A stretch of DNA of 64,000 nucleotides from Gymnothorax reevesii (Eukaryota; Chordata; Actinopteri; Anguilliformes; Muraenidae), in the NCBI GenBank assembly GCA_029721435.1, contig CM056583.1:49268620-49332619 (forward strand), written 5' to 3'. Made by a program: the position numbers and the translations under genes. This document shows, piece after piece, positions 43,456 to 55,848 of the stretch. Numbering within the stretch: the first letter of the stretch is position 1; each line of letters opens with the position of its first letter. Under the pieces are notes generated by a model, which saw only the letters and a list, made by a program, of their open reading frames with translations, made no database searches and was not told the origin of the DNA.

Positions 43456-44480
43456 TCAGTATCTGGCGTGCCCACCTCGAGCGTCACAAACAGTGTGAAT
43501 TCTCCTGTGCGTGGAGTCAATCAGGTTCCGTATTTCCACCTGCGTGATACGATCCCATTTCTCAGTGAGAGCCTGGCGTAACTGTTGGAGGGTTGAGGGT
43601 TCTGGATCACGCCTTCTCAACTGATGACCCAGCATGTCCAAAAGGTGCTCGATTGGGTTCAAATCTGGGGAAAACGGAGGCCAATCAAGACACTGAACAT
43701 TTTACTGCCTCAGGTAATCCTGACAGGCCCTGGCGACATGTGGTCTTGCGTTTTCCTCTTGTAGCGTCTAGCAGTTGCGACTCACAAGAGAAACAGCCAC
43801 ACGGGCTAAAATGTGGTCGCGGTAATGAGTCGCATTCAGATTTCCATCGATGAAAACCAGCTCTGTCTCGTGCCTGGCACTTATTCCAGCCCACACTATG
43901 AGACTTAGTCCACCCTGGCGGTCACACCCCAAGACATTGGCATCGGCATAACCTTCCCCTTGCCTACACCAAACATATACTCGGCCGTTACCCACGCTCA
44001 GTTTGAACCGGAACTCGTCTGAAAGCAAGACCCTGCTCCACCTGAATGGATTCCAGCCTAAATGTGCCCTTGCCCACTGCAGAAATGCGCAACGACGAAC
44101 TGGAGTCACCAGACCCCAATGTGGACATAGGTTGTTCAGTCCAATTTCACGCTGTGTACAATTTAGTCGCTTATCCTGTTCTGGTGAAGACCTGTGGTCT
44201 GAGCAGCAGCAACTGTGGCTGTTCGGAAGCGATTACTGAGGTGCTGGAGATGAACATAGCAGTCCCGTTGAGACCTGGGAGCACGTGGACGGTCGTTTGT
44301 GCTTCCTGTGTCATGGAACCGCCTCTGGAGATGCGAAATGGTTGACACATGGACACCCATTATCCACTGAAACACGACTCTGTGACATTCCACCACCAAG
44401 CATGCCAATGGTTCTCTCTCACTGATTTTGCTGAAGATGTCCCATGGTATTAAGTTGCACCAGAAAAATGTCAAGGAATA
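43456..44480 (-). pseudogene. Tc1-like transposase pseudogene of a third family
   Basis: Minus-strand segments fit one Tc1 transposase. The N-terminal HTH region (STISHLQRRFHDTGSTNDRP, HLQHLSNRFRTAT) lies at about 44360-44190. A middle part follows with LQWARAHLGWNPFRWSRV and LLSDEFRF (first Asp), then QGGLSLIVWAGISARH (44109-43770). The C-terminal part is PDLNPIEHLLDMLGHQLRRR, with the catalytic Glu, ending DARGGHARY. The block that is normally LQQDNARPH reads LQEENARPH, so the second catalytic Asp is replaced by Glu. TAG codons at about 43780 and 43704 and frame changes add to the damage. The inverted repeats of this element were not identified. Confidence 0.8.
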
Positions 44481-44754
44481 TTTAAGTTCCCCATTCCTCT
44501 GGCTATTCATTGGCCACATTTCATAAAGATTAGTCAGTGAGCTCTGCTCCGTCTGAGTGGTGTGGCAAACATCTCAGCTGTTTGCATTCAGGTCGAATGG
44601 ACTGTCCCAACGAAAAACTAACCAAAACTTTATGAGCTTTTAAGGTGCAGTTTGGATATACAGGCCGAAATTTGTTAGAAAATTAGGCATACCAAAAATA
44701 GTTCGAAATTTCAAATGTTGTGTTGGAAGTTTTGATCAGTATATTTTATCCCAG
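44481..44754. other. Unassigned sequence
   Basis: Possible decayed end of the third-family Tc1 element; no terminus recognised. Confidence 0.3.
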
Positions 44755-46175
44755 TTGACCGACACAGCACTCACTTGGGTCGGCCCACTTATTCGATCTA
44801 CTTCACCAGTCATGAATACTGTGGAGACTGTTCACGCTTTGGCTGAGGAGGTTAAGGATGCTCTGGCTACATTGGAGCCGTGTGTTTCCCTGGATTCGTT
44901 GGTTCGCACTGGGGTGCAAATTGATCATCGCATTCCTGAACGTAACAGGGAGAACTGTACTGCATTTACTCTTGCTGGGAATGGGGCTAATGCAACCCCA
45001 TTCCTGAGCCGGTTGGTTATCCCGGCAGCTCAGATGGTGGCTCCCATTCAGTGTCTGAATGAGTCCATTCAGTGTCATTGTTGAGTCTGTTGTGCGGGAG
45101 GCGTTGAGAACTGCTCCCAGTCCTGGAGGGGAGCCACCTGGCTGTTTGTTGGTTCCGTTGGCAGTATGGTCCCAAGTTGTCCAGTGGGAGCACTCTTCCT
45201 GTCTGCCGGGTCACCTGGGGGTTCTTCGGACCAAGCAGTTCTTGGCCCAATGTTTCTGGTGATCCAGCATGATTGAGAACATCCGGGAGTTTGGAGCGGC
45301 GTGCTGTATCTGCACTAGGAACAAGACTTCCCATCTCCTCCGCTCTGGTCTGCTGTGGCCATTGCCTATCCCTAAGCGCTCGTGGAGCCATATCGCTCTT
45401 GATTTTGTTACAGGGCAGCCTGTTTGTGAAGGCAATACAGTCATCTTAGTCAACCGTTTTTCTAAGGCCGCCCACTTTATCACGCTGCCCAAGCTGCGAT
45501 AACCCATCTTCCCATCTTCTAGCATGGGCCAAATATTCCCACAATTCACTGGGTAACTCCTTCACAGGTCTTTCCCCGTTTGAGGCTCAGTTGGGTTATT
45601 AGCCTCCGCTGTTTCCTGAGACTGATAGGGATTCAGAGATTCCTTTGGTCAATCACTTTTTTCGGAGTTGTCGGTCAGTTTGGGCCAGGGTCCATTCCTC
45701 TTTGTTGCGCTCTGGACAGAAACAAAAGACCGCCGCAGATAGGTGCCATTCGGCCCCATCTTATCGGATTGGCTAAACGGTCTGGCTTTCCACGTGGGAC
45801 CTGCCCTTGAGAGTAGAGTCACGGAAGTTGGCTCCTCGTTTCATTGGTCCTTTTAAGATTATGCAAAGGATCAATCCTGTCACAGTCCGAATGAAGCTCC
45901 CTAGATCCTTATGGATCCACCCCACTTTTCATGTCTCCACGCTCAAACCTGTTAGCACTTGCGTCCTGGTTCCGGTCGACAAATCCCCGCCGCCGCTGCA
46001 GATGATTGAAGGGGGGCCTGTATACACTGTGCGTCGTATTTTAGCCAAGAGGCGTGGGGGTCGTGGGGCTCAGTTTTTAGTCGACTGGGAGGGTTATGAT
46101 CCAGAGGAGCGGTGCTTGTTTCCTTCTCAGGATATCCTGGATCCCAGCCTTATCTAAAAGTTCCGTGCACAGGGT
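44755..46175 (+). pseudogene. Sushi-type chromovirus (Ty3/gypsy) internal region, RT deleted
   Basis: A Gag fragment comes first (44812-45070: MNTVETVHALAEEVKDAL ... LVRTGVQIDHRIPERNRE). After a junction near 45075-45085 the sequence passes directly into the segment before integrase, then the integrase zinc region (GHLGVLRTKQFL ... CCICTRNK) and the start of its core ([12 protein letters not shown]). Protease, reverse transcriptase and RNase H are missing. The integrase core breaks after 45502. Pieces of its end follow (AWAKYSHNSLGNSFTGLSPF), then a GPY/F module ([11 protein letters not shown]) and a chromodomain (YTVRRILA ... [13 protein letters not shown], 46023-46145). Chromodomains of this group read histone methylation to direct integration. 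One usual aromatic position (EERxW) reads EERCL here. Confidence 0.8.
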
Positions 46176-46214
46176 TCTCTGGGAACTTCTGAAGCCGTTC
46201 CTTGGTTTGTGAAG

Positions 46215-46700
46215 TGTGCATATGGTTTGGACTTTTCTTTGCGAATCTCATCCTGGGATGATATTGAATTCCCTGGCTATCAGATTCTTTGCCCAGCTGG
46301 CTGATTGAGCTGGGGCGATGCCTCCAGGACTCTATATAAGCAGGAGGTCCAGTATGCCGCCTTCGCTAGAGTGTCTGTTTTTAGCTTTGCACTATAGCCG
46401 AAGATATCTGTAGTCAGGTTTTGTATGACTTTCTACCTTCTGTTTATTGGAATTTCTTCTCCCTTTTTCTTTCTTGCTTTGCATCCATGTTTCAGACTAT
46501 TATACATCCTTTGGAAACGTCAAAGCACTTTCGTTTGGTCGATGTATTTCTCTGTGTTTGTACTGTGTCCGTGCTGCTCACTTTCTCTCTGGTCATTGCA
46601 CTTGGCCTCCTAATTCTACCGGCCATTACAAAAGGTGGGTCATTTTACAATATTTGTTCCTTTATGAACATTTTTTGAATATATTGTCTGTTGCATTATC
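46215..46700 (+). mobile_element. Probable 3' LTR of the sushi-type element
   Basis: It follows the chromodomain stop and contains the TATA box TATATAAG (46333-46340). It shares ordered blocks with 2447-2925 (see there). The right end is uncertain. The 60-100 codon open frames here (46421-46752) overlap each other in three frames and are not genes. Confidence 0.5.
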
Positions 46701-49700
46701 CAGAATCTATTCAGAACAGACAAGTAAGATGTGCAAATGTGCTTATGGTTAGAATTATATTAAATTCAAATCGGATGTGGCCTCAGTCTTCCCCAAGTTC
46801 ATTCATTTAGGAGCATGTCAGCTGAACACATTGGCCACTTGTCCTCTTGCATTCAAACTCAATTCCTGCCATAGCTCCACTAGATATCGCAGCTGCCACC
46901 ACTATATTGAATGCAGGGACAAATTAACTATGACTGTGGATAAGTCTTGCCTTGTGACATCAGTAAAAACAAGAGATCTCTGGTATATTACCCTGGAACT
47001 GGCCAGAGAATAAGATGATGGCTATCCTGCTGATGAAATTATACTCCAATCTAATTTATCAGGATTCTTCTCAGCTATAATTTACAGGCAGGTTGCAGGG
47101 CCCTGATGAAAATAATTAAGATTTATCAAACTTATAAGGGCAGGTAATGTGGCAGAGAGCTGCTATCTGTTCAACCTTTTAGCTTGCTAAGATATTTATG
47201 ATACCATGATAAACCTTCTCAAAAGCAAACAACAGAGTGTGTGGATTGGGCATCGCAGTCTGGCATCCGATCCAGACCATGGCGTGGCTGGCATCCTTGC
47301 ATGGTACTGCATAATGGCCCATAGCATCTCCCGGTGAGGAGAGCATTTTGGTGGGAGGATGATCATGTTTATTCACACGATGAAGACCCCCTCTGTTCTG
47401 CTGGTTTGTTTGCTCTAACTGCCCATGAAGAGTCTGGCCAACTCCAAATCAATGTCTGCCAGCTCAACTGCAGAGCAGGAAGACCCAGAGGCAGGTGAAG
47501 TGTTCGCAAGATGCATTTTTAAAGCAAATGAAAAACAGGAATTGCTTATTTTTATTTCCCTGATATTGGTAACCCTCTCCGGTAAATTTACATTTTTGAA
47601 GAAAATTCTTTATTGCTATATTATGAAAAACAAAAGACAATTCACTGCTAGCATTTTTTTAAATCTTGAAAGCAATAGCACCACCCACTGCAGGAAAAAT
47701 TGTATTGGCTTTTGAGGAACTGTACTTATGACATCATGCTGTTTCCAAAAGTCAGTCCAAGTAGGGAAATTGCTTTATCAAATATGTTAATGGACCTGCT
47801 CGACATTTTACTGGTGCTGACTGTACCAGAGGAGACTTTTCGTCATCATGACTTGATTTCTAAGCCACTGCTTGACCAAATGAAAATGCAATGAATATTT
47901 TGAAAATGTAAAAAAGAAGTACTAAGACTGAATTTCCTTGGTCATTATGAATCTACTGAATTCCTCACTTGCTACATACTGATTTTGGGGCTTTCTAATA
48001 ATTTCTTCTTTTATCAGTGAGCATCTTAAGTTAAATTCTACCCTTAAGCTTCAAGTTGGAACACTCAGGAAAAGGAAAACATTAATCATATGTCATAAAG
48101 TAAAACACGCCGTTTATTTTTCAGGACTAGGTGTATTTATCTGTTTATTAAGCTGACTAGGTCAAAAATTCTTCTACCGTAAAAAAGACTTTTGACTATT
48201 GTCACCTAGGTTGCAGGAGATTAGTTTTTTTTTTATTTATTTATTTATTTTGCTGAAGCCATTTGTGCATTATCCAGAGCCAATATCCCATTTTATGAAA
48301 CCCAGGGTAATACACTGCCATCGTACATTTATATTGTCCTAATTCTGCATCCCTCATGGGAAAATGGGATCCTCTAATCAGATTTATGTAATCCAATAGA
48401 AGTGATTCCAGTGAAATCTATTGATTTGTTGATTTTCTGCCATTTCCTAGCTGGCCCATGCTGCTATGCATGTGTGTCACCATAAACATTTAAAGACAAG
48501 GGTTTTAAAGAGAAACTCATTTTTCGCATTCTTTTCTAAAAAGGTCAATTTAATTTGCCCAGTCAAATGAAAAATCTTATGAAACCATGTCTGGGAGGGT
48601 GCACCTCAATAAAAATTGATTTTCTGGATGAGAAAAGGGCCAATGGGCATGACATGGAAATAATTTAGAGTTCACCTGAAAATAGTTCCAGTAAAAATGC
48701 TGATCAGTCAGTACCATAGCAGTATCAAGAGAAGAAAATTCTGAGCAGATTTGATTCTTATTTATTAATTAACTTTAGCGACTGGAGCATCATCTTTCAG
48801 GTGATACTAAACTGCAACATCACCTGAAATTTTCTTGTTGCATGCATGATTACCAAAATATTTTCTAAAAAAAAAAAATTACATAAATAATAATCTCCTC
48901 TCTTTCTTCGATGTCCAAGAAACATTTGCCTCTTACCCAATCAAAGCATTTTGATAGCCACTTGCTATTTTAGCAAGGGGACCTAGTTAAAAAAATCAGT
49001 TGGACTACTTTGTCTGCTCCAGCATTAAGTCCAGCAGGGAAAGCACACAGGGCGCACAACGCCAGCAAACTGTCGATAAAGAAAGCCCTCTGGGGGGAAC
49101 ACTTCCTCAACAGCTGGGGCATGCTCTGACCTTTCACCCCCCCAGCATGAAACAGCAGGCCCACCCAAAGCTAATTAACAAGCAGAGCTGATGAGCAGGT
49201 GCTGTATTCCAGCTTCAGACCTGCTGAGCCAAAACAGAGCCAACCAGCCGATGATGTTCCTCCATTCTACTTCTTCAGTGTCACTGTCTCATTTTCTCCA
49301 TCATGCTCTAATCCTCAGCCAACCCACCTTCCCAAACCCAGTACTGTATGTCTGAGCGCCTCCTGAACGGTGCCTTTAATCGTCACCAATGTCTCACTTC
49401 AGACTAAGGCTGCACAGTAGATAAAGAGGCAATAATACCTCCACACCAATGACCAGCATTGCACTGTAAAACTACAGTGGAGTCCCTAAGACTATGGAAA
49501 ACACTGTGGTGAAACGGCCACAATTACGATGTGGTGCAATTGTGCATGACGACCCACAAATTTAAAATGCTGGTTTTACTTCAGCATCATGTGAGCACCA
49601 CAGATGCACTGGACACGCACATAGACAATGCTGGTAGACTCACTATCAAAGATGCCAACAGAGCATTTCCGTCTGAAAAAATATCGTTTTCCCATCAAAA

Positions 49701-52365
49701 ACAAACCGATAAAGTACATCACAACATTTTTAGGAGCATAAATGAGATGGCCTTGGTGAATTTTGAAAGGCGACATATCAGCAAGGCCTGTAAGGGACTC
49801 CCTGCACTCTAGCTCACAGGCTCCGACATAGCAAAAAAGGATTTGTTTTCATCAAAAACCAGTGAGGGTAAGTAAACATTTGATGAGAATTCTGGTGACT
49901 CTGGCAATCTATAGAAGACCAAAGGACTGGATTACTCTCATTCAGTACATAAGTAATAGCAGTAAGGACAGTGAAAATTGCTAACACAAAAATATAGCCT
50001 ACACTGTACATGCGAGGACAGAGCCTAGAATCAACTTGCTCACATTACACAGTGCCAGGATCGGGGGGACAGCATGTCATGGAGGTTATTTAATTATTAC
50101 TGGCTACTGTTTTACTGTGTGTCATGCATTTCACAGTGATTTAATTCAACAATTAGCACCCCAAACAAAGTTTTGGCACCTTGTAGGTTATTCTGAGCTA
50201 CAGATTTCACAACTGCTAGAAGTACGCTTTAATTATAGCCGGCTTAAGTACAATACTTACTCCTTTGCTGTTCAGATATTTCAGTGAAATTGGAGATGAA
50301 GGCTGAATATGGAGACAATTTTGGCGTGTTTCTTCAGAACAGCCATACTTGCACATTATAAAACCACTAATAGTAGAGTGTGTCATACAAATTGTAACCA
50401 ATGTTAAGTGCTACTGTTGGCTAGGTCATTTTTTCATTCTCAAGTAACAGAAATTAAAGAAAGAGCACTTTCAATAGAAATTGATCTTCAAAGCGCATTA
50501 AATGCTTATTAAACCTCAATCAGCTCTTGAATACTAGGAAACAACATGCCGTCCAAAGTGATTAATCAAATTCTAATGGCTACCATGAAGCTAAGTGCAT
50601 ATAGATGTTCCCAAAAAGCTATGGATTGATCTTTTACTGATTAATGAATTAATTCCGTTGCAATTTGCTGTTGATTCCCCCGCAATAGGGGACAGTTAGT
50701 AATTGAGTTATGGAAAGTAATAAAAGATAACAGCACTTGGGACATATTGAAATGGTAATAAAACCTGCTCCTGCTAATTACTACATGCGCGCAGTTTCTT
50801 CATTGAGCTGCAATTTATGGGAACAAGAGAGTGTTGTGCATGGCAGAACACAGACTGATGGCGATAACAAAATGCTTGAATCGACTGGATGGAGGCTAAT
50901 TAACGAAGCAATGCCCATCAAAAACTAATTCCAAAATAAAGAAAAGGCTTGGGACAATTATTAGGGTCAATTGATAGTATTTGAGATGCACAGTCAATCA
51001 TATTTGCGCAATATGTTTTTTTTTTTTACAAACGCAGAGGGAATTAGTCAGACTGTTGTCACAGAATGACTTGATGTTTGAGAAAATGTTCTGTATCCAG
51101 GAAATTATTCTTGTGCCTTTTAAAAATATGCAAGATGCAAGATCATTTGTATGCAATTATTATTTTCCTAACTTTAATGCTTAAGTACTAACTACTACTG
51201 GTAACAGTGGCAGTTGGTCTGCAGTTAGCGATGCTAAACATCTCCTTAAACTGATAAAAAAGTATCGATCTGTTCCAACCATTTTCCTTCAGTAATGATT
51301 TGCAAACTCCGAGAGCACTCAGCTGAGGCCAATTCTCTTCGTTAACATAAGACAATTTCATTTTGATTTGAAATTGTGCAAATTCATTCTTTGCATTGAC
51401 TTAAACAATCATGAAGGTTTGATGGCCAGCATTTCAGGGTGTGCCACAAGTTAACATAGAGGTTCCAGGGTAAAGTTGATCCTTTTTTGTGAAGTGCCGC
51501 TGACTTGGGCTTGCGACTAAAACATTGTTTTCCACCAAATTCTTTATTTAATGCAGTAAAATTGTATTTGAAAGGAAGTTAACTGTCTGGGCATCATTGA
51601 GAAATTTGCTAAACCAGGAAGAAGACTGAAAACGGGTCAAGGTTGATCATCAGTTTAAAAGGATGCTTGGATCTTATTGCAGCAGAAACCCCCCCCCGAC
51701 TAATTTTTTTAAAAATATCAGAACATTCACTTACTAGTGATAACTTGATAACTTTAGTTTTATAAAACACAATAAGCAATCCTGTTCAGCACGTTTCCCC
51801 CTCTTTTAGACCAAAAGTGTTAAACATTTTATGATATTTGTCAGTATCTATTAATTTTTTTTTCCATCTGTCAAGTTGTATGGTAGTAGAAAGACTTAAG
51901 CTAAATAATGTGTCACACTGGAGACCTGCAGCAAAGAGGAGATTCTTTTGGGCCCTGCAAGAAAGCGAAGGCATTCTAACAATATGGTACGTTCTGAAAC
52001 TTCGTATTTTAAAATTTATTTCTTTGTACTTTAAAACTCCAACTGCATACACAGATTCTTGTATTTTGCAAGATACTAGGCTAAATATGCGTAAGGGGAA
52101 CAACTCCATAATTTACTTGTGGCTTCATTCATTTTTCAACTGAGTTTCAGTATCCAAATAAGACACAATGCTCAATATAAATATTAATACCTTTGCTTAG
52201 AGGTGCATATCATGGACACAAATGTCTATATAGGAGCTACTCAAATGATGCACTGCAGTACCCTATCAAAATGTTGTACACCCAAAATGTACACTGAATA
52301 TTCATGAGGAGGCGGTGTCCATAATCAATTTAGAATATGGATGTGTTCAATCCAATCAATGTGTC
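46701..52365. other. Long unassigned, mostly unique sequence
   Basis: About 5.7 kb with no recognised exon, RNA gene or paired transposon ends. A weak minus-strand frame near 47200-47376 (LLFAFEKVYHGIINI) faintly recalls a LINE but is not enough to call. T/A simple runs lie at 48224-48252, 48868-48879 and 51017-51027, and a C run at 51690-51697. About 50480-50960 has many TAAT-core motifs (TTAATCAAATTC, GATTAATGAATTAATTCC, GCTAATTACTAC, GGCTAATTAACG) in non-repetitive sequence, a possible conserved regulatory block. Confidence 0.35.
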
Positions 52366-52369
52366 CCAG

Positions 52370-52720
52370 GAATACACCGCTTCTTCCTCACCAGGCTCGC
52401 AGGGGAGCTGGAGCCTATCCCAGCTGACTCTAGGCGAAAGGCAGGGACCCACCCTGGACAGCTCGCAGATCCATCACAGGGCGCGCACACCATTCACACA
52501 CTATTCGCTGTCACACTCATACCTATGGGCAATTTAACATCTCCAATTACCCTGATATGCATGTATTTGGGCTGTGGGAGAAAACCGGAGGAAACCCCTG
52601 CAAAAATGGGGAGAACATGCAAACTCCACACAGAGAGGCCCCAGGGCAAATTCAAACCCACAACCTTCTTGCTGTGACGTAGCAGTGCTAACCACTGTGC
52701 CACTGTGCTGCTCATTGAAC
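52370..52720. repeat. Dispersed teleost repeat, long copy (LINE 3'-end or SINE related)
   Basis: Ordered blocks familiar from fish genomes: GGAGCTGGAGCCTATCCCAG, CATCACAGGGCGC, GGGCAATTTAACATCTCC, GGGCTGTGGGAGAAAACCGG, GGGGAGAACATGCAAACTCC and CTTCTTGCTGTGACG. The last two are shared with 24930-25055. On the minus strand the family usually ends in GGATAAGCGG plus short tandem repeats, which suggests minus-strand polarity and a LINE-type 3' end. The open frames on both strands are accidental. Confidence 0.65.
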
Positions 52721-53029
52721 CAGTTGTGCTCAATTATTTCATATACAGAACAATTTAAACACTTGTAATCACAGAGAGATTCATATCATTTTGATCGAAG
52801 GCATCAACAGATTCATTCACCAAGGTAGCATTACACTGACGAAACATAATGCCAAGATGCTGCATATTGCTATTACTATTTGAAATAACAACTTTCGTTA
52901 ACTATTTACATAAGATTGCAAAAAGCCAGTTTTCAGAAGCCATTCCAACAACAAGCTGTGTCAGGTTTTCCTGACACAATCATGTTATTTTCCTAATTAT
53001 ATATGAAGAGAAACAAATCCCAACATTCA
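52721..53029. other. Unassigned sequence
   Basis: Nothing recognised. Confidence 0.3.
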
Positions 53030-53195
53030 GTATTAATCATAGAAACAGAAACAGACAATTCAGGGCCATAAAAAAATTCCCCAGAGTTCCCCAGGAGACT
53101 GAACGCAGCAGTGAACTCAACAGGCAGAGCTCTTGGGTGCAGGTAAAACATGGTGAGAATTTTATTTTCTGACCCCAGAATTTCCACTGCTGATT
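53030..53195. repeat. Possible relative of the 1.0-kb hAT miniature
   Basis: Read on the minus strand the right end gives CAGTGGAAATTCTGGGGTC and AGAAAATAAAATTCTCACC, matching the TIR plan at 1038 (CAGAGGTGTAAAATTCAGGGGTCAGAAAGTAAAAGTCC). The left end is not clear. Confidence 0.35.
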
Positions 53196-54007
53196 AAGTG
53201 CATACTGTTAAAAAATGGATAAACTTAAAAAAAAAAAATAAGGCAAACAGCTGCAAAGCATTTTTGAGTTTGCCCAACGTTACATCCCAGTGGCTGCATA
53301 AACTTATTTTTGAAAGAGCCTGGAACATGAAATTGAGCCAACTCAATGCTTTGCTGCTGTTTGCTTTACTTGATTGAGTCAATTTTTTATTTTTTACAGC
53401 GGCAGGAGAATTTAAAATGTATTTCTGTTTATTACTGCACTGTGCAGAAAACTCAAATTCATCCCTTTCAATTTTGGTATAAAAATGCCCATAGTGAAAT
53501 GGCCTTCACATGAAGATTGTGATTCATTCAGTTGCTGGTTTTGGGAGATTAAAGCTATAGTATTTATGAAATTGCCAAGAACCTGAAGATTTCATACAAA
53601 AGATTTGCACCACTGTCTTGAAAGAAGATTGTAAACGGGTATTAACCCAGACAAAAAGAGCAGAGAAAGGCCAAAGCACTCAAGCAGACAAGTAGGACAG
53701 TTGGAACAGTTGGAATCTCTAGTGGGAGCAACAGATGCGGCATTAGTTCTTTGGAAGCAGCTTTATTTGATTGTTCTTGCCCAACATCAGCTTCTCCAGC
53801 AGAGAAAAAATGATTCTAGGATGCTGGAATGTCTGGTGAACTTGGATTTTTATAATCCTACAAACAGATGTAAACAAAAAAAAAAAAAAAGATTTTCCAC
53901 AGTAGCTAATCATAATCTGAAACATTATCATTTATCATCAGTATCCATTTTATCACAAGAATGTGAAAAATTCTCAGTGAATCCAAACAAAACTGTAGGC
54001 CTCTGTT
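53196..54007. other. Unassigned sequence
   Basis: A-runs at 53229-53240 and 53875-53890. No gene recognised. Confidence 0.3.
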
Positions 54008-54076
54008 TAACTAGTAATGCAACCTTTGTGTAACTAGTAATGTATCCTTTGTGTAACTAGTAATTCATCCTTGTAC
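54008..54076. repeat. Three tandem copies of a 23-bp unit
   Basis: TAACTAGTAATGCAACCTTT-type units start at 54008, 54031 and 54054, each closing with (T)GTG in the first two and decaying in the third. Confidence 0.8.
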
Positions 54077-55529
54077 TACTTTGCAGCACAGGGGGGTACC
54101 CACCATAATACCACATCATTATACTTCCACAAAGGTATGGACAGTTGGACAAAAAAAATCTAACCCAGCTGCAAGCCCAGTAGCAGAGAGGTGTCATAGC
54201 ATGGTCAATGCACAACAAGTTGTACTTGTTACCATCTGTATTTTAAGAACTACGCAGAATACCATATTAAAAATGTATTTGTCTGAAACTTGGGCATAGT
54301 CAAATAGCTCCAACAATAATGCAGGGCTGTACATGATCAATGACCTTATTGGTCCATAAAAATAAGTTGACCTGTATGAAACACAGCCAACAATGTGAAA
54401 TATTGCTGACTCTTGCACTCTAACAATCAAACAGGATGCCCAAACTTGCCTGAAAAAGCCCTTGTGGTTGGAAGGACCTTGTAGAAGGACCTCCTGATCT
54501 TTTCAATACCTTAAGTTGTGAAATTTGGCGATCAATTATCTTTAATGAGGTTATGATTGACATTCAAATTAGACCTGTGGTCAAGAATACTGGACATACA
54601 GCCACAACCAATCAGCAGTATTTGTGTAAATGAAAACATCATAGAACTGATTTTCGATCACTAATATCCCAGTTGCCTTGCTACTTCTCACCATTCCATT
54701 CAGACATGAGGAGGCAAGAGGATTTCTGAGGTAATACAATCACTAAAGAACAAAAAAGAGCCTAATATAATTTCGATTAAGTTATCAAGTTGGACTGCCA
54801 TCTATGATCTGCGTCATCTGTTAACCAAGCAGTCCCAAAATAAAGAACTTTGTACCAGTCAACAGGTTGCTGGGCGTTGATTCAGATTCAACGAGTAAGC
54901 ACAAAATATTCAACGCCTAAAATGCGGTGTGGTAGATATGTTTGACATGTGATTTTGCACTTCCCATAAAATTGAACACACTGATGCACATTTATCCGAA
55001 CATTGACATGTCAATATAAGCAGAAGCATTCATGTCATTTGCGTCATAGGCTAAGTATTCCTCCACACAGCGATGCTCTACGTATTAAATCTCAATCTAC
55101 CGGTTACATCCATTCTGAAAACATAGAAATAATCGCGAAACTCACGCGGACTCCAGAGTCTTTCCAAACAAAAATGGTGCCGCAAAACATGTAATCCAAC
55201 TAACTGTGTTTGTTGTGCCCCTTATTGCGCATTGAAAACATACCTTCGACAATTGCTTGTAAATCCGTTATTCTGTGATGATGTGCAACACAGTAGGCTA
55301 ATGCTGCAGCTTGTGACTACGGTGTATCCGAACAAGTTACCATCACGAAGGCTTGGTATGACTCAGAAGCAGTGATGGGGGTGCAGATGAGAACTGCAGC
55401 TTACGTTGTTGGAAAAAAAAATAATAAACGTGAAATGCCATGAAATGTCACGTTCAGAAAAATCTCCATGGCTCGAAACTATAACCGCAGCACCTTAAAT
55501 TGAAATATTTATCCGACTGTACAGAAACC
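54077..55529. other. Unassigned sequence downstream of the candidate gene end
   Basis: No exon recognised. The frame at 55003-55194 has no domain. Confidence 0.3.
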
Positions 55530-55570
55530 ATAATAATAATAATAATAATAATAAAAACAATAATAATAAT
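55530..55570. repeat. (ATA)n simple repeat
   Basis: About 12 ATA/TAA units with one interruption. It lies just past the AATAAA signal of the minus-strand candidate gene, where cleavage and polyadenylation would be expected. Confidence 0.9.
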
Positions 55571-55573
55571 GCA

Positions 55574-55579
55574 TTTATT
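55574..55579 (-). terminator. Polyadenylation signal AATAAA
   Basis: Minus strand AATAAA, 51 bases past the TAA stop of the candidate last exon; a plausible short 3' UTR. On sequence alone an AATAAA in AT-rich DNA is common, so its value comes from its position. Confidence 0.4.
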
Positions 55580-55630
55580 ACTTACACAACGATTAAAAAA
55601 GAGGCTCAATTCTTGCTGGCAGGTGTCTGC

Positions 55631-55675
55631 TTAGCCCATTTCTCCCCAGCGCTGAAGCATTTTCATCTTCAAAGC
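55631..55675 (-). CDS. Candidate last coding exon of an unidentified host gene
   Basis: On the minus strand a good acceptor (CTTTTGGTTTTTCCAG, pyrimidine-rich) precedes a 45-base segment reading ALKMKMLQRWGEMG and a TAA stop. It continues in frame from the exon at 55849-56058 if that exon ends at CGG|GTTATA, phase 0. The stop is followed within 51 bases by AATAAA. I do not recognise the protein. The alternative donor TGAG|GTATGAG is a stronger match to consensus but would put TGA in frame in the preceding exon. Confidence 0.42.
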   Translation of the reverse strand, partial: ALKMKMLQRWGEMG

Positions 55676-55848
55676 CTGGAAAAACCAAAAGCAAAGAAGG
55701 AAATAATGGCTCTTAAGGTTTGGTACCAGATTTAATGGGATTAAGTTTGCGATAATACGTTTTATTTATGCTTCTGGCCTTCCGCAAAATGAACCACACA
55801 TATATGTTACATTAATTTTAGTTATAAATTTCTCATACCTCATATAAC

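Noticed and set aside
46421..46752. Three overlapping hydrophobic frames after the sushi-type element
   Set aside because: They lie in the LTR in three different frames and have no conserved motifs; compositional artefact.
47179..47376. Possible LINE fragment (LLFAFEKVYHGIINI)
   Set aside because: Only one short motif resembling the RT palm entry; could be chance.
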